Shown: in pieces, positions 36,288 to 45,451 of the stretch | Layout of the letters: each line of letters starts with the position of its first letter | Numbering within the stretch: position 1 is the stretch's first letter | Source of the DNA: Clostridium sp. Marseille-P299 | GTDB lineage: Bacteria > Bacillota > Clostridia > Lachnospirales > Lachnospiraceae | Length of the DNA: 64,000 nucleotides | Reading direction: 5' to 3' | Assembly (NCBI RefSeq): GCF_900078195.1 | Contig: NZ_FJVE01000006.1 | Coordinates: 870,501 to 934,500 of the forward strand | The notes under the pieces: model-generated | What the model saw: only the letters and a program-made list of their open reading frames with translations | What the model was told of the DNA's origin: nothing | Databases searched by the model: none | Position numbers and translations under genes: made by a program

Positions 36288-37550
36288 TCATAATTTTAAT
36301 ATCTGTTCCCAAATTCGGTAGCCATTTTTATAAAAAGCACCAAATCCTGTATCTTTCACTGTAATTACAGCTGTCTCCCTATTAAGAAAATGTAAACGTA
36401 TTTGCAAACGAATGGTTTTATTTTCACGTACATACATGTTTTCTAATTTCATTATTTCATCCATGGATTCTTTATTCAGTAAATTACTTACCTTAAATTT
36501 AAGTTCATCCGTATCATCTAAGATTACGTGAATTGTCGTATCAATCTCCCACCAAGATGTTGCCGCTTTTGCTAGAACATAATCTACTTCCTTTGCATCT
36601 TGGTATACCGATAATGCAATGTTTGAGGTTATCATGTCTTCATTTAAAAAAACATAACCATCAAATAGGCCATTATTTTGGGCAAGAGCTGCATAACAAG
36701 CCCCTTTAGTATATATATTTTGTCCTTGAAATACTCTCCTACCCGCGCAAAGATTACGAAGCGCACTATCCGCCCAGCCTCCCTCAAAGCCTTTTCCAGT
36801 AACATATAAAGTTGATACTATCTTTTTATATAATACTCGCTTTGCAAGATCCTCAAACCGATAAGAAAGGCGCATCGGCTCTTCCTCACTCCTTAATGAA
36901 TATGGAAACTCTTCTGAAATATCATATTCTCTTGCAACAATTGCCGCTGGAGTCATACGTCTTCCAATGGTTAATTGATAATAGGAAAGCCCCTCTTCAT
37001 CATAATGAAATAAGCCCACATCATTTGTCCAAAGTTCAGGCCTTTGACTTACTGCATAGTACATAAAACTGCCAACATGACTTAAAATTAACACTCGATC
37101 TTCTTCAATCCCTAATCGATTCAATACTTCCATCAATCCAGTTCTTAATTTCACTGTCATTTTTTTCATTGTAATCGCTAATTTTAAAATACTATTATTA
37201 CGATTTGCTTGCCTTAGCGCACCTAGTAACTTTTTAAAATATCGTTCAAGTAAATCAAGTGCTGTAAAGGTCACTCCGTAAATCGTAACTTTCTCATCAT
37301 TGATTAGCTTCGTAAATAATCCAGTTACAAGTTCACCTTGCATAAGTTCCTTGCAACGGATTGCCTCATGTCCAAAGAGCCACTCCTTCGTACTTTCTTT
37401 TACACAAAGGCAGGTAGGAATCAAAAAATCCTCTTTATCAGAAGAAAAACTCACAGCTTCTGGCACTTTTAATTTATATTGATAATTACTTACTTGAGTA
37501 TATTCATCGTTAATATCAATTCCAATTAAAAGAGTTCGTAAGTCATTCAT
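36288..37550 (-). CDS. Hsp70/actin-fold (ASKHA) protein, DUF5716-like
   Basis: 420 residues. The order of segments fits an Hsp70-type ATPase: phosphate-1-like LLIGIDINDEYTQV (7-20), a helical subdomain, a central strand-helix unit (LILSHVGSFMYYAVSQ, about 154-169), and an adenosine-like motif LYVTGKGFEGGWADSALR (248-265) followed by NIYTKGACYAALA. The last 100 residues are a beta-rich domain like the Hsp70 peptide-binding domain. Catalytic residues are not obviously canonical, so ATP hydrolysis is uncertain. I recall this as DUF5716 of Lachnospiraceae; the name is unverified. Confidence 0.7.
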   Translation of the reverse strand: MNDLRTLLIGIDINDEYTQVSNYQYKLKVPEAVSFSSDKEDFLIPTCLCVKESTKEWLFGHEAIRCKELMQGELVTGLFTKLINDEKVTIYGVTFTALDLLERYFKKLLGALRQANRNNSILKLAITMKKMTVKLRTGLMEVLNRLGIEEDRVLILSHVGSFMYYAVSQRPELWTNDVGLFHYDEEGLSYYQLTIGRRMTPAAIVAREYDISEEFPYSLRSEEEPMRLSYRFEDLAKRVLYKKIVSTLYVTGKGFEGGWADSALRNLCAGRRVFQGQNIYTKGACYAALAQNNGLFDGYVFLNEDMITSNIALSVYQDAKEVDYVLAKAATSWWEIDTTIHVILDDTDELKFKVSNLLNKESMDEIMKLENMYVRENKTIRLQIRLHFLNRETAVITVKDTGFGAFYKNGYRIWEQILKL

Positions 37551-37593
37551 GAATATTCCTCCTCTCGTCTTATGCCTTTTATAACTCTATTAA

Positions 37594-40500
37594 TTATACT
37601 GGTTTAAATAATGCATCTATTGCATGCTCCATACGAATATACTGATCTAATTCCATGTCAAATGTTTCTCCATCCATAGTTTCTTTCGTATGAATAATAC
37701 TATTTAAACGTCCAAAATTTGTTTCTTGTATTTCGTCTTTCATCACTTCTATATTAACACTTTTACTTTCCGTGATACTGGATCCACTGGCGCTTTCCTC
37801 AGAAATATAATATTGTAATATCTCATTTTCAAATAGTACGAATTCTTTTATAAAAATACCATAGCATACATTTACCATCTCTTCTGAAATGAAGTTCTGC
37901 TTATCCTCATTGCCATCAATTAAATAGTGAATGAAAACCTTATTATTAGGATCCGTTCGATACTCAACAAAATACTTATCATGTATACGTAGAGAGAACC
38001 TTTTCATAATCTTAAGATCTTTAAAAAATGGTAGAATCATATTATTTTGCTCAAAGGTACTCATATGATAATCAACAAAATTTTGCTCACTATCCGTTAA
38101 CAAGTCTTTCCCTGCATAAAACTTTAATAAAGCTAGTAGACATATATCATTTCTTTCATACCCATTTTCTCGTTTCATTACATCAAAAAGTTCTTGTTCT
38201 AGTAACCTATCCTTAACCAGATATTTATACGCATAGTAAGAAAGAAACGAACGAATTAACACGTGATTAAATCCATTCCTATAATAGCTCATAAATACTG
38301 GAACTGCATCTGCAATATAGCATTCTGCAAACAGAATTTGACCAAGTAGACGTTCTTCTATTTCTATGGTATCAACATCAAAATTCTTCGCTGCTCTCCA
38401 CAAATCATGCATATCTTTTGTTGGTCCGCTATAAAAATGAAGGAGATATTTTATTATTGACTCATCATACGTTCCGCTGGTAAATACGAAATAACAAATG
38501 TCTACGATAATATTCACTAGTTGTATTTCAATGGATTCTTTATGAATCCATTGAGAACAAAACTTCATGAGTAAGTTTATATCGATATCCTGATATCCAA
38601 ATTCACTCAATGCTTCTATTACCACTTCATACATTTCACTCAAAATCATCATTTCTATGACTTTTTTGCGCGTTTCTTTATCAAGTGTCTCTAATTTGAT
38701 ATGTTGTAAATCGAAGACTTCGCTATCTGCATTAAAATTATCGTGATAATAATAGATCAATGATTTTGTATATTCCCGTTTCAATTCATCTGAAAAAATA
38801 TCACTCTCAATAAGCTTATGTTTCAGAGAAATTGTAGTCTCATCTAGTCTTTGATAATCACTTTGATTTTGAGCAAGAAACAATAATAACTTAGGATTTT
38901 CTTGATTCCACTCATAACACTTTAACATAACATCATTTAAGTATAATAATTTATATATCGTATAATCAATTGTTGAGTGATACCTCTCATTATTTTCATC
39001 TAGCAAAAAGATCTTTGCATTATCAGTAAAAATCTCAACGAAAGCTTTTCCTTCTATAAATGGTACAACCGTCTCTTCTTTTAATTCTTTATGTACAACC
39101 GCTACACTTCTTATATTCGGATTAAAACACTCCACCTGATAGTAAAAAGCTACATCAGGAAGATTTTTTGCAATCATTTCATCAATTTCTATCCTATGAA
39201 ATACATCATCATAGATTACTGCAAGATGTTTGTTTATACTTTTGTTTGCAAGTTTTTGTAATGCGTACTCATAAATAGCTCTCTCATAATTTTGATATGT
39301 CGTTCGATCATTTTCCTTATTTTTAATTATATTTGCATATAAATATGCTTTCTTTTTATCTGGTAACTTATTATTATAATTAAAATACGTTAATATGAAA
39401 TGATTAAATGGTTCATAATTTTCATCACTTAGTGAATACATATAGTACTCAGGCAATTCTGTAATTCTTAATTGTTCCAAAATCCCTTTATAATACCATT
39501 CGTTTACATTTACATCTTTAATATGATTTCGTATTAGCAATGTACATATCGCAATTAATGTCTCTTTTAATTTATAACATTCATATACCTTACGTAGTAT
39601 ATAAAACAACAATTGATTACTTTCCTTCGCTTTTGATGCTAAGTAAGTAATTTGTCTAGCTAAATCAATAGAAAAGTACTGATTTCGTAAAGCAAATGCT
39701 AAAACTCTAAGTTCAAATGAGTCCAAACTTTTTACAAGTGAAGGTTCTTCCACCATTAGATAAATTGCCTCATAATAAAGTACCGGGCTCATACAACCAC
39801 TCATACATTGGTCTTTGATATCCTCATACTTTTTTAAAAGATTAAACTCATAACTCTTATCTATATATAGCAAACACCATAATAAAAGAAACGATTTTTC
39901 TTCTCTTTCATAAATTCTTCTAATTGCCTTCGTAGCATTAACAATATCCTCATTATTTTTATATACTAAAGTTCGTAAATACGTAGATACTCCTGATATC
40001 ACTGGATACTGGCTATCCTCAATGGTAATACTTTCCTCTACCTCATTTAAAAGCTTTAGTGCTTCACACTCATCACCAGAAATCAACTCCACATGAGCCT
40101 GATATAACTTAAAATACGCATTATAAAGCTCCTGATTTCTTACTTCCTCTAGTAATTTTTTTGCACTTCGTTCATATTCTTCTGCAGAAATTTGATTGAA
40201 TCGAAACCTTATATAATTACGCACAAATAATACGCAGTATTGTTTATTCTTGCGCTCTTTGATACGTTCCTCTGCTCGTTCTCTTTTACGCACTACCTTT
40301 ACACGAATTATAAACGTTTGATGAACAGTTTCAATATAGATATTCCCATGATGAACCCCATCTTTCATATCTTCCGCTTTTACAACAAAGTTCAGTTCAT
40401 ATCGATCACCGATAAAATTATCTGCCCAAATAATTTTACGTTCTATCTCAAGAAACGGAGCATCCGTTGAAATACGTAATTTTGCGTATCCCCATCCCTC

Positions 40501-41169
40501 TTTTGTAAGAACAACTTTATCCATAAAGCTATATAAACTTGCTTCATATTCATAATTTGTCTTTTCAACTTTGAATTTCACTGCTACTTTTTTATGTACA
40601 GACACTAAAAACTCATCCATTGCTTGGCTCATGCCACTACTTCTTCGCAATGCATTATAAACAAGAATATTTTTTTTATAGTAATAATTTAATAGTCTAG
40701 GCAATTCTTCTGACTTAAACAATTGCTTAGCTTCTGACCAATCACTTTTTGCCAAATTTGCAAATTGAATTAAATCTTTCATCTTACCAATGGAGCTTGA
40801 TATGCTTGGCTCCTCTACCTGAATTTTTACAGGAAGCTTAATTTCACCACAATCCGTAATAATATCAATAAACGCATCTATTACTCGTCCCGCTTCCAAT
40901 TCTTTTGCAATCACGCGAAATTCAATTAAATTATTTTCTCCATAAAAATGTTTTTTATCGATACATAAAAATCTGCTCGAAGAATAAAGTACCCCTTTTA
41001 TCTTAGAATTAATACTATTATATATAGTAAAATTTCCATCCTGGGTACCACCAGATTCAACGGTTATAAAAAGTTCTTCTTCAGATAGAAGAATATTCGG
41101 TAATTCATATGTGAATTCACCTCTAGATAACTGTTCAATTTTTTCTTTCAAAATGTTCACCTCAAGCAT
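37594..41169 (-). CDS. Large beta-sandwich/helical-repeat protein, DUF5717-like
   Basis: 1191 residues, no signal peptide, so cytoplasmic. N-terminal beta-sandwich domains (about 15-115 and 190-300; FTIYNSINSKIKGVLYSSSRF; FIDIITDCGEIKLPVKIQ) precede a long all-helical region (about 315-1000) of degenerate TPR-like repeats; the end (1000-1191) is mixed. I recall it as DUF5717, a Lachnospiraceae family of unknown function. The ATG at 41169 lacks a ribosome site, while GAGGTG precedes a TTG six codons later (41151), so the start may be that TTG. First gene of the four-gene operon. Confidence 0.7.
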   Translation of the reverse strand: MLEVNILKEKIEQLSRGEFTYELPNILLSEEELFITVESGGTQDGNFTIYNSINSKIKGVLYSSSRFLCIDKKHFYGENNLIEFRVIAKELEAGRVIDAFIDIITDCGEIKLPVKIQVEEPSISSSIGKMKDLIQFANLAKSDWSEAKQLFKSEELPRLLNYYYKKNILVYNALRRSSGMSQAMDEFLVSVHKKVAVKFKVEKTNYEYEASLYSFMDKVVLTKEGWGYAKLRISTDAPFLEIERKIIWADNFIGDRYELNFVVKAEDMKDGVHHGNIYIETVHQTFIIRVKVVRKRERAEERIKERKNKQYCVLFVRNYIRFRFNQISAEEYERSAKKLLEEVRNQELYNAYFKLYQAHVELISGDECEALKLLNEVEESITIEDSQYPVISGVSTYLRTLVYKNNEDIVNATKAIRRIYEREEKSFLLLWCLLYIDKSYEFNLLKKYEDIKDQCMSGCMSPVLYYEAIYLMVEEPSLVKSLDSFELRVLAFALRNQYFSIDLARQITYLASKAKESNQLLFYILRKVYECYKLKETLIAICTLLIRNHIKDVNVNEWYYKGILEQLRITELPEYYMYSLSDENYEPFNHFILTYFNYNNKLPDKKKAYLYANIIKNKENDRTTYQNYERAIYEYALQKLANKSINKHLAVIYDDVFHRIEIDEMIAKNLPDVAFYYQVECFNPNIRSVAVVHKELKEETVVPFIEGKAFVEIFTDNAKIFLLDENNERYHSTIDYTIYKLLYLNDVMLKCYEWNQENPKLLLFLAQNQSDYQRLDETTISLKHKLIESDIFSDELKREYTKSLIYYYHDNFNADSEVFDLQHIKLETLDKETRKKVIEMMILSEMYEVVIEALSEFGYQDIDINLLMKFCSQWIHKESIEIQLVNIIVDICYFVFTSGTYDESIIKYLLHFYSGPTKDMHDLWRAAKNFDVDTIEIEERLLGQILFAECYIADAVPVFMSYYRNGFNHVLIRSFLSYYAYKYLVKDRLLEQELFDVMKRENGYERNDICLLALLKFYAGKDLLTDSEQNFVDYHMSTFEQNNMILPFFKDLKIMKRFSLRIHDKYFVEYRTDPNNKVFIHYLIDGNEDKQNFISEEMVNVCYGIFIKEFVLFENEILQYYISEESASGSSITESKSVNIEVMKDEIQETNFGRLNSIIHTKETMDGETFDMELDQYIRMEHAIDALFKPV

Positions 41170-41225
41170 AATAAGACTTAACTCTCACGTTTATAGCCCG
41201 TAATTTTAGCACTAATGTTCGACTA

Positions 41226-41254
41226 ATTATACCACTTTTACCGTTTTTTATCAA
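41226..41254 (-). promoter_or_regulatory. Promoter of the DUF5717/DUF5716 operon
   Basis: Minus-strand TTGATA (41249-41254) and TATAAT (41226-41231), 17-bp spacer, 57 bp before the first gene. Confidence 0.75.
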
Positions 41255-41270
41255 TAAAACTACATATTGA

Positions 41271-41350
41271 AAAAGTGTTTCCACGTAATCTTCCAATTGT
41301 CGGTTTCAAACCTTGATCGACATGGATTTTACATAGAAACACTTTCAAAT
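41271..41350 (-). terminator. Terminator after the anchored secreted protein gene
   Basis: AAAGTGTTTC (about 41274-41283) pairs with GAAACACTTT (about 41337-41346), and inner arms (TGTCG/CGACA, GGTTT/AAACC) extend the hairpin. On the minus strand T5 follows. It insulates the next operon, whose promoter begins just downstream. Confidence 0.6.
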
Positions 41351-41429
41351 ATTTTGCATTCGATTTGTTAAAGCATCCAATGCTGTCCGTTATTTTTACA
41401 CGCTTACACTCAATTCCATTTACGCTTCT

Positions 41430-42245
41430 TTATTCTTCAGATATAAGAATAAATTCTTGAGTCTCGTCATTTAATTTGTAGACATCCTTTCCGTCTAGGG
41501 ATACATAATAAATACCAACAAGTTGCTGGCCATTATCCATCTTATCAAAGACATTAAGGCAATAAGTATTTTCTCCATTTACTGTTGTCGGCCACTCATC
41601 AACTTCAACGATGTAATCTTTTAGATCTTTACTTAGCCCAAGTACTTTCTTGGATAGCTTTGCTACACGTTCAATTGCTGCATCTTTACTTATTTCTTCA
41701 CCTTCTGGTGTTGCAGTTTCTACCTTATCTAATGGGAACTTTGTAAATGCAGATATCACACCAGCATTATCATAGTAATAAAGAGTTCCATTCTCCTTTA
41801 AAACAATTATCTCAGGATTTATTTCTACACCGTCCTTAGAAATAACATAGGCATAATACTCTTTTCCTTCAATAGACAAGGGCTCCTTTTTAAGAACAAC
41901 GGTATATTGATTATCTGCAATAGCATCTGTTACTAATTTAAGCGCCTCTGCTTCCGTTACTTTTGGAGCTTCTGTCACTGTTGCCTCGCCTGTGACCTCA
42001 GGCGTAGGTGAAACTGCAGGTTTAACTGTTACTTCAGGTGTTGGCGTTACAGTTACCCCAATTGTTGGTTCTGTTGTAACGCTTGGTGTAACTAAGTCTG
42101 TCCCATCAGTTTGTTTTACTTTATTGTTATGTAATACACTTGCAACTACAATCGCACCAACACAGACGATACCTATGATAGCTACTAATGTATAGGATTT
42201 TCTTGATGATTTTTTATTTCTTCTACTTCTTTTTTTATTCGCCAT
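41430..42245 (-). CDS. Membrane-anchored secreted protein with Thr/Pro-rich linker
   Basis: 271 residues from ATG 42245 (AAGGAGG six bases upstream), 11 codons inside the longest frame. Basic N-terminus (NKKRSRRNKKSSRKS), one membrane span (about 20-38), then a linker rich in Val, Thr and Pro with TPEVT-type repeats (about 50-95), then an extracellular domain (about 95-271) that looks like two PepSY-like alpha-beta units (TEAEALKLVTDAIADNQYTV; ISKDAAIERVAKLSKKVLG). PepSY domains are often protease inhibitors or wall-associated. Assignment to that fold is tentative. Confidence 0.62.
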   Translation of the reverse strand: MANKKRSRRNKKSSRKSYTLVAIIGIVCVGAIVVASVLHNNKVKQTDGTDLVTPSVTTEPTIGVTVTPTPEVTVKPAVSPTPEVTGEATVTEAPKVTEAEALKLVTDAIADNQYTVVLKKEPLSIEGKEYYAYVISKDGVEINPEIIVLKENGTLYYYDNAGVISAFTKFPLDKVETATPEGEEISKDAAIERVAKLSKKVLGLSKDLKDYIVEVDEWPTTVNGENTYCLNVFDKMDNGQQLVGIYYVSLDGKDVYKLNDETQEFILISEE

Positions 42246-42530
42246 AGTCTTCCTCCTTAGATTATAAGAACACACCAATTTTGAAGGCCATATTCTTTAC
42301 TATAATAAATATAACATGTTTTATGAAAATATCAATGAAATTTGTGTTACTAATTGTTACATATATCCTCCAAAGATGTTACAAGACCACAGTATATCCT
42401 AAATTTTGTTGAAACAAATCACATGTGCGTTCAGATAAAATGAAGTTTTTCAAATATTTCCTAATTTCTTTAGTAGAATATCCTTTTTCATGTACTTTTT
42501 ACCATAAGTTGCTTTTTAACAAATATTTTA

Positions 42531-42559
42531 TTGACATTTACTCAGAATAATGTAATAAT
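42531..42559 (+). promoter_or_regulatory. Promoter of a candidate small RNA
   Basis: Consensus TTGACA (42531-42536) and TAATAAT (42553-42559) with a 16-17-bp spacer on the plus strand. Confidence 0.75.
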
Positions 42560-42565
42560 GTAGTT

Positions 42566-42707
42566 GTAAAACTGCCAGTGTGAACTACACTGTGATGGTT
42601 TATATCCCCGGAGTAAAAATAGATAGGTGTTCCCCCATTATTTCCTTCACCTATCTATTATCTCCTCCCTTACTAAGCGTAGATTTCCCCGAATCTACGC
42701 TTTTTTT
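42566..42707 (+). ncRNA. Candidate small RNA, about 142 nt, with C-rich loops
   Basis: A consensus promoter and a perfect terminator bracket 142 bases with no convincing ORF in the gap between two minus-strand genes. The RNA has a perfect 12-bp hairpin (42618-42629 with 42648-42659) whose loop contains TTCCCCC, a single-stranded stretch TCTCCTCCC (42661-42669) able to pair with Shine-Dalgarno sequences, and a terminator loop TCCCCG. This fits a trans-acting sRNA that blocks ribosome sites. I do not recognise the family. Confidence 0.65.
42675..42707 (+). terminator. Terminator of the candidate small RNA
   Basis: AAGCGTAGATT (42675-42685) and AATCTACGCTT (42692-42702) are perfect arms around TCCCCG, followed by T5 more. 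Confidence 0.9.
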
Positions 42708-42759
42708 ATTTTATAGGATTCAGTTGTCAAAAGCCCTGTCAACCTTATAGAAATGAATA

Positions 42760-43662
42760 TTATTGAAAGTCAAGTGCAACTCTACCAGAGCCACCATCAA
42801 TATAAATAGAATTATTTGCTGTAATATTATTTCTTTTAAAGTCATCCATCATTTTTTCTCCAGCTACCCAGATTCCACCCGAACCTGCATCACCCCTGAG
42901 ATTAAAGTTATCAATGGTATCTTTTATTGCGAGTGTTATATTTCCACTTCCGCCATCAATTTTACTATCTCCATGTAGATAACCATTGATATTAATAGAA
43001 CCAGTACCTGCATCCAAATCTAAATCATTTAACCATGCTTCTTGTATCGTAAGCGAACCTGAACCTGCATCAATAACTACCTCTGAAAGTTCAATATTCT
43101 CAAATAACATTTCACCAGAACCACCATCAATATAGGCATCATCAGCAACTATATTTGTACCTTTCATACCTCCAGAACCAAGGTCTAGGCGCAGCTCTTT
43201 TGAATGTAATCCATCGACATTTAAAAATCCACTTCCACCATCAATATTAATTTTATTTGCAATAAAATTCTCTGGTACTGTAACTATAACTTCTGCTTTT
43301 TGCATATTCCCATCAATAAATGAAAATAGATTAAAGAACCAATTTTTTTGATTTTCAAAACCAATTACTAATGTTCCATTTTGTGTTAATCTAGCTTGAT
43401 AATTATCGGATACGTTTTTTGCCTCTACTAAAAAACGATCCCCTGTCTGAATTGTCACTGAGTAATTTGCGCATTCAACTTCTAAGCTAGTTACATTTGT
43501 AAACTCCTCTGAAAAGCTAACTACTTGTGTTTTACTATTTTTTATCTCTACGCCCGTAGAAATTCCTGCAATAATACCAAATATTCCAGTAAATATTCCT
43601 ATTGTAAGGAAGATTGCAAATGCGATAGCAAAATACTTGATTACTTTTTGTACTGGATTCAT
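42760..43662 (-). CDS. DUF4097-type toast-rack adhesin-like membrane protein
   Basis: 300 residues. One N-terminal membrane span (about 8-32), then a beta-helix-like domain with at least six DGGSG/DAGSG turns (IDGGSGFLNVDG, LGSGGMKGTNI, IDGGSGEMLFEN, IDAGSGSLTIQ, GTGSININGYL, IDGGSGNITLAI), the hallmark of DUF4097/LiaG-like proteins. The domain should be outside the membrane. Its start overlaps the LiaF-like gene by 4 bp (ATGA), so the two proteins are made together. A role in envelope stress is inferred by analogy with the liaIHGFSR operon. Confidence 0.78.
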   Translation of the reverse strand: MNPVQKVIKYFAIAFAIFLTIGIFTGIFGIIAGISTGVEIKNSKTQVVSFSEEFTNVTSLEVECANYSVTIQTGDRFLVEAKNVSDNYQARLTQNGTLVIGFENQKNWFFNLFSFIDGNMQKAEVIVTVPENFIANKINIDGGSGFLNVDGLHSKELRLDLGSGGMKGTNIVADDAYIDGGSGEMLFENIELSEVVIDAGSGSLTIQEAWLNDLDLDAGTGSININGYLHGDSKIDGGSGNITLAIKDTIDNFNLRGDAGSGGIWVAGEKMMDDFKRNNITANNSIYIDGGSGRVALDFQ

Positions 43663-44333
43663 TTTATATCTACACCTCCAAACATACAGGTTCCATTAAT
43701 ATAGATTGTAGGTCCCTCTTTCGCATTTTTATATCTTTTATTGCTTACCCCTCCAAAAATGGAAGTAGACGAACATTTAACTCTAACATGTTCTGGTACC
43801 CATATGTTTATACCTCCAAATATCGCAGTTGCATTTATAACGATATCATCATCAATTACAGCATTTCTTAAGTCAAAATCAAGCCCTCCAAAGATTGCAT
43901 TAAGCTCACTACCATAAAATACTTCTGGAGGCAGCACAATTCGTCTTCCGCTAAACGTTACCGCATATTCAGTACTAGGTTTCTGATTATTCATAATGTT
44001 TTTAAACTTCGTAGAATAAAAAAGATTTTTTATTATCATATGAATACCTATTACAATTAATATGATTGGAATTATTAACTTACGTACCATTGACATATCA
44101 ATAAGATCCCTACTAGAAAGTAGTAGAAAAACTCCTATTGTAAGCCATATGGTTGAGCCACTTCCAAATCCATACTTAACAATGCTAATAATGCTAGGTA
44201 TAATGATTAAGAATGTCCACCAACCATCAAAGAAGAAGTTAAAATCCCATAAATTAAGAACATTTCCCGCAATTCCTAAACCAAGCGCAATCCAAAAGAT
44301 TCCCCATAACATGTTTGATATTTTATATCTCAT
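43659..44333 (-). CDS. LiaF-like membrane protein (cell-wall-active antibiotic response domain)
   Basis: 224 residues. Four short membrane segments (about 7-25, 32-50, 54-71, 82-102), the second with the WWTFLIIIPSIISIV typical of the LiaI/LiaF transmembrane region, then a C-terminal beta domain with FGGLDFDLRNAVI, AIFGGINIWVPEHVRVK and SIFGGVSNK, the pattern of DUF2154. LiaF inhibits the LiaSR two-component system in Bacillus; no LiaSR genes lie next to this pair. First gene of a two-gene unit. Confidence 0.82.
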   Translation of the reverse strand: MRYKISNMLWGIFWIALGLGIAGNVLNLWDFNFFFDGWWTFLIIIPSIISIVKYGFGSGSTIWLTIGVFLLLSSRDLIDMSMVRKLIIPIILIVIGIHMIIKNLFYSTKFKNIMNNQKPSTEYAVTFSGRRIVLPPEVFYGSELNAIFGGLDFDLRNAVIDDDIVINATAIFGGINIWVPEHVRVKCSSTSIFGGVSNKRYKNAKEGPTIYINGTCMFGGVDIK

Positions 44334-44496
44334 AACACCCTCCTGACTATATATCTATTTTTACATATTTTATTGATTTTATCATACGACAGGAGACTTT
44401 CATATTCAAGTTAGAATTATATTAGAATCGTCTCATTTGATTTTCATTTAAAGTAGAACATTTTCATCGTCATGCACGTACTAAATCGAGCATTTT

Positions 44497-44605
44497 TTAA
44501 TTAAAACAAAGTATTTATACCTTAAGCTATATGGCACAGCTCTTATTCCTTAAATTATAAAGCACAGAACTTATGCATAAGTTATATGACAAAGCATTTA
44601 TGAAT
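44497..44605. repeat. Degenerate 28-bp tandem repeat
   Basis: Three units of 28 bp start at 44522, 44550 and 44578 with the common pattern TTAAnTATAnGnCACAGnnCTTAT; a shorter, more diverged unit precedes them. They lie in the 380-bp gap between the LiaF-like gene and the rplT terminator. No gene is visible in this gap. Confidence 0.6.
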
Positions 44606-44616
44606 TATTTTACAAA

Positions 44617-44687
44617 TAAAAAAACTGCTATAAACTATCTATCTCAATTATTCCTTAAAATAAATGAAACTATAGTTTATAACAGTT
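44617..44687 (-). terminator. Terminator of the infC-rpmI-rplT operon
   Basis: AACTGCTATAAACTAT (44623-44638) pairs with ATAGTTTATAACAGTT (44672-44687) with one wobble in minus-strand RNA, followed by T7. Confidence 0.85.
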
Positions 44688-44713
44688 CATATTTTTCATA
44701 TTATATGTTAAAA

Positions 44714-45070
44714 TTACGCAATCTTAGATTTAGCAACTTCAACTAAAGCTTTAAAGCCTTCTGCATCGTTAACAGCCATTTCTGCTAACATCTTTCTGTT
44801 TACAGTAACGTTAGCTTCTTTTAAGCCATACATGAATTTACTGTAGGAAAGACCATTCATTCTAGCTGCTGCATTAATTCTTGCAATCCATAATTGTCTG
44901 AATTGTCTTTTTCTTTCTTTACGTCCAGCGAAAGAGGAAGTTAACGCTCTCATTACGGACTGTTTTGCAACTCTATATTGTTTACTTCTAGCGCCTCTAT
45001 AACCTTTTGCTAGCTTTAATACTTTATTGTGTTTTTTCTTAGCGTTTAAGCCACCTTTAATTCTTGCCAT
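44714..45070 (-). CDS. rplT: Ribosomal protein L20
   Basis: 118 residues, exact family length. [30 protein letters not shown] and [24 protein letters not shown] are diagnostic. It binds 23S rRNA early in assembly and, in Firmicutes, represses its own operon through the leader upstream of infC. Third gene of infC-rpmI-rplT, 27 bp after rpmI. Confidence 0.98.
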   Translation of the reverse strand: MARIKGGLNAKKKHNKVLKLAKGYRGARSKQYRVAKQSVMRALTSSFAGRKERKRQFRQLWIARINAAARMNGLSYSKFMYGLKEANVTVNRKMLAEMAVNDAEGFKALVEVAKSKIA

Positions 45071-45097
45071 AGTCTATTTCCCTCCTTATACCTTATC

Positions 45098-45295
45098 TTA
45101 TAGATATGGTAAAATCTTTTTCATGTTCTTTTCGTTACTTGCATCCATCATGGTTGCTTTTCTAAGATTTCTCTTAGTTTTTGTAGATTTCTTAGTTAAA
45201 ATATGCTGTTTTCCAGCTTTCATTCTCTTTAATTTACCTGTACCAGTCATCTTAAAACGCTTAGCTGCTGCTTTGCTTGTTTTCATTTTTGGCAT
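45098..45295 (-). CDS. rpmI: Ribosomal protein L35
   Basis: 65 residues, exact family length. [31 protein letters not shown] is diagnostic, with the C-terminal MKKILPYL. Second gene of the operon, 156 bp after infC. Confidence 0.98.
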   Translation of the reverse strand: MPKMKTSKAAAKRFKMTGTGKLKRMKAGKQHILTKKSTKTKRNLRKATMMDASNEKNMKKILPYL

Positions 45296-45451
45296 GATAT
45301 TTCCTCCTTAATTATAGGCTTAGCACAATAACTTAAGCACTAACCACAATATTTATTACTGCTATGAAACATGCTATACAAGTCCCATTATTTAATACAT
45401 TTTAACCAAATCACTCAATGAGTTATCCTATTAAAATGATATTAACGACTA

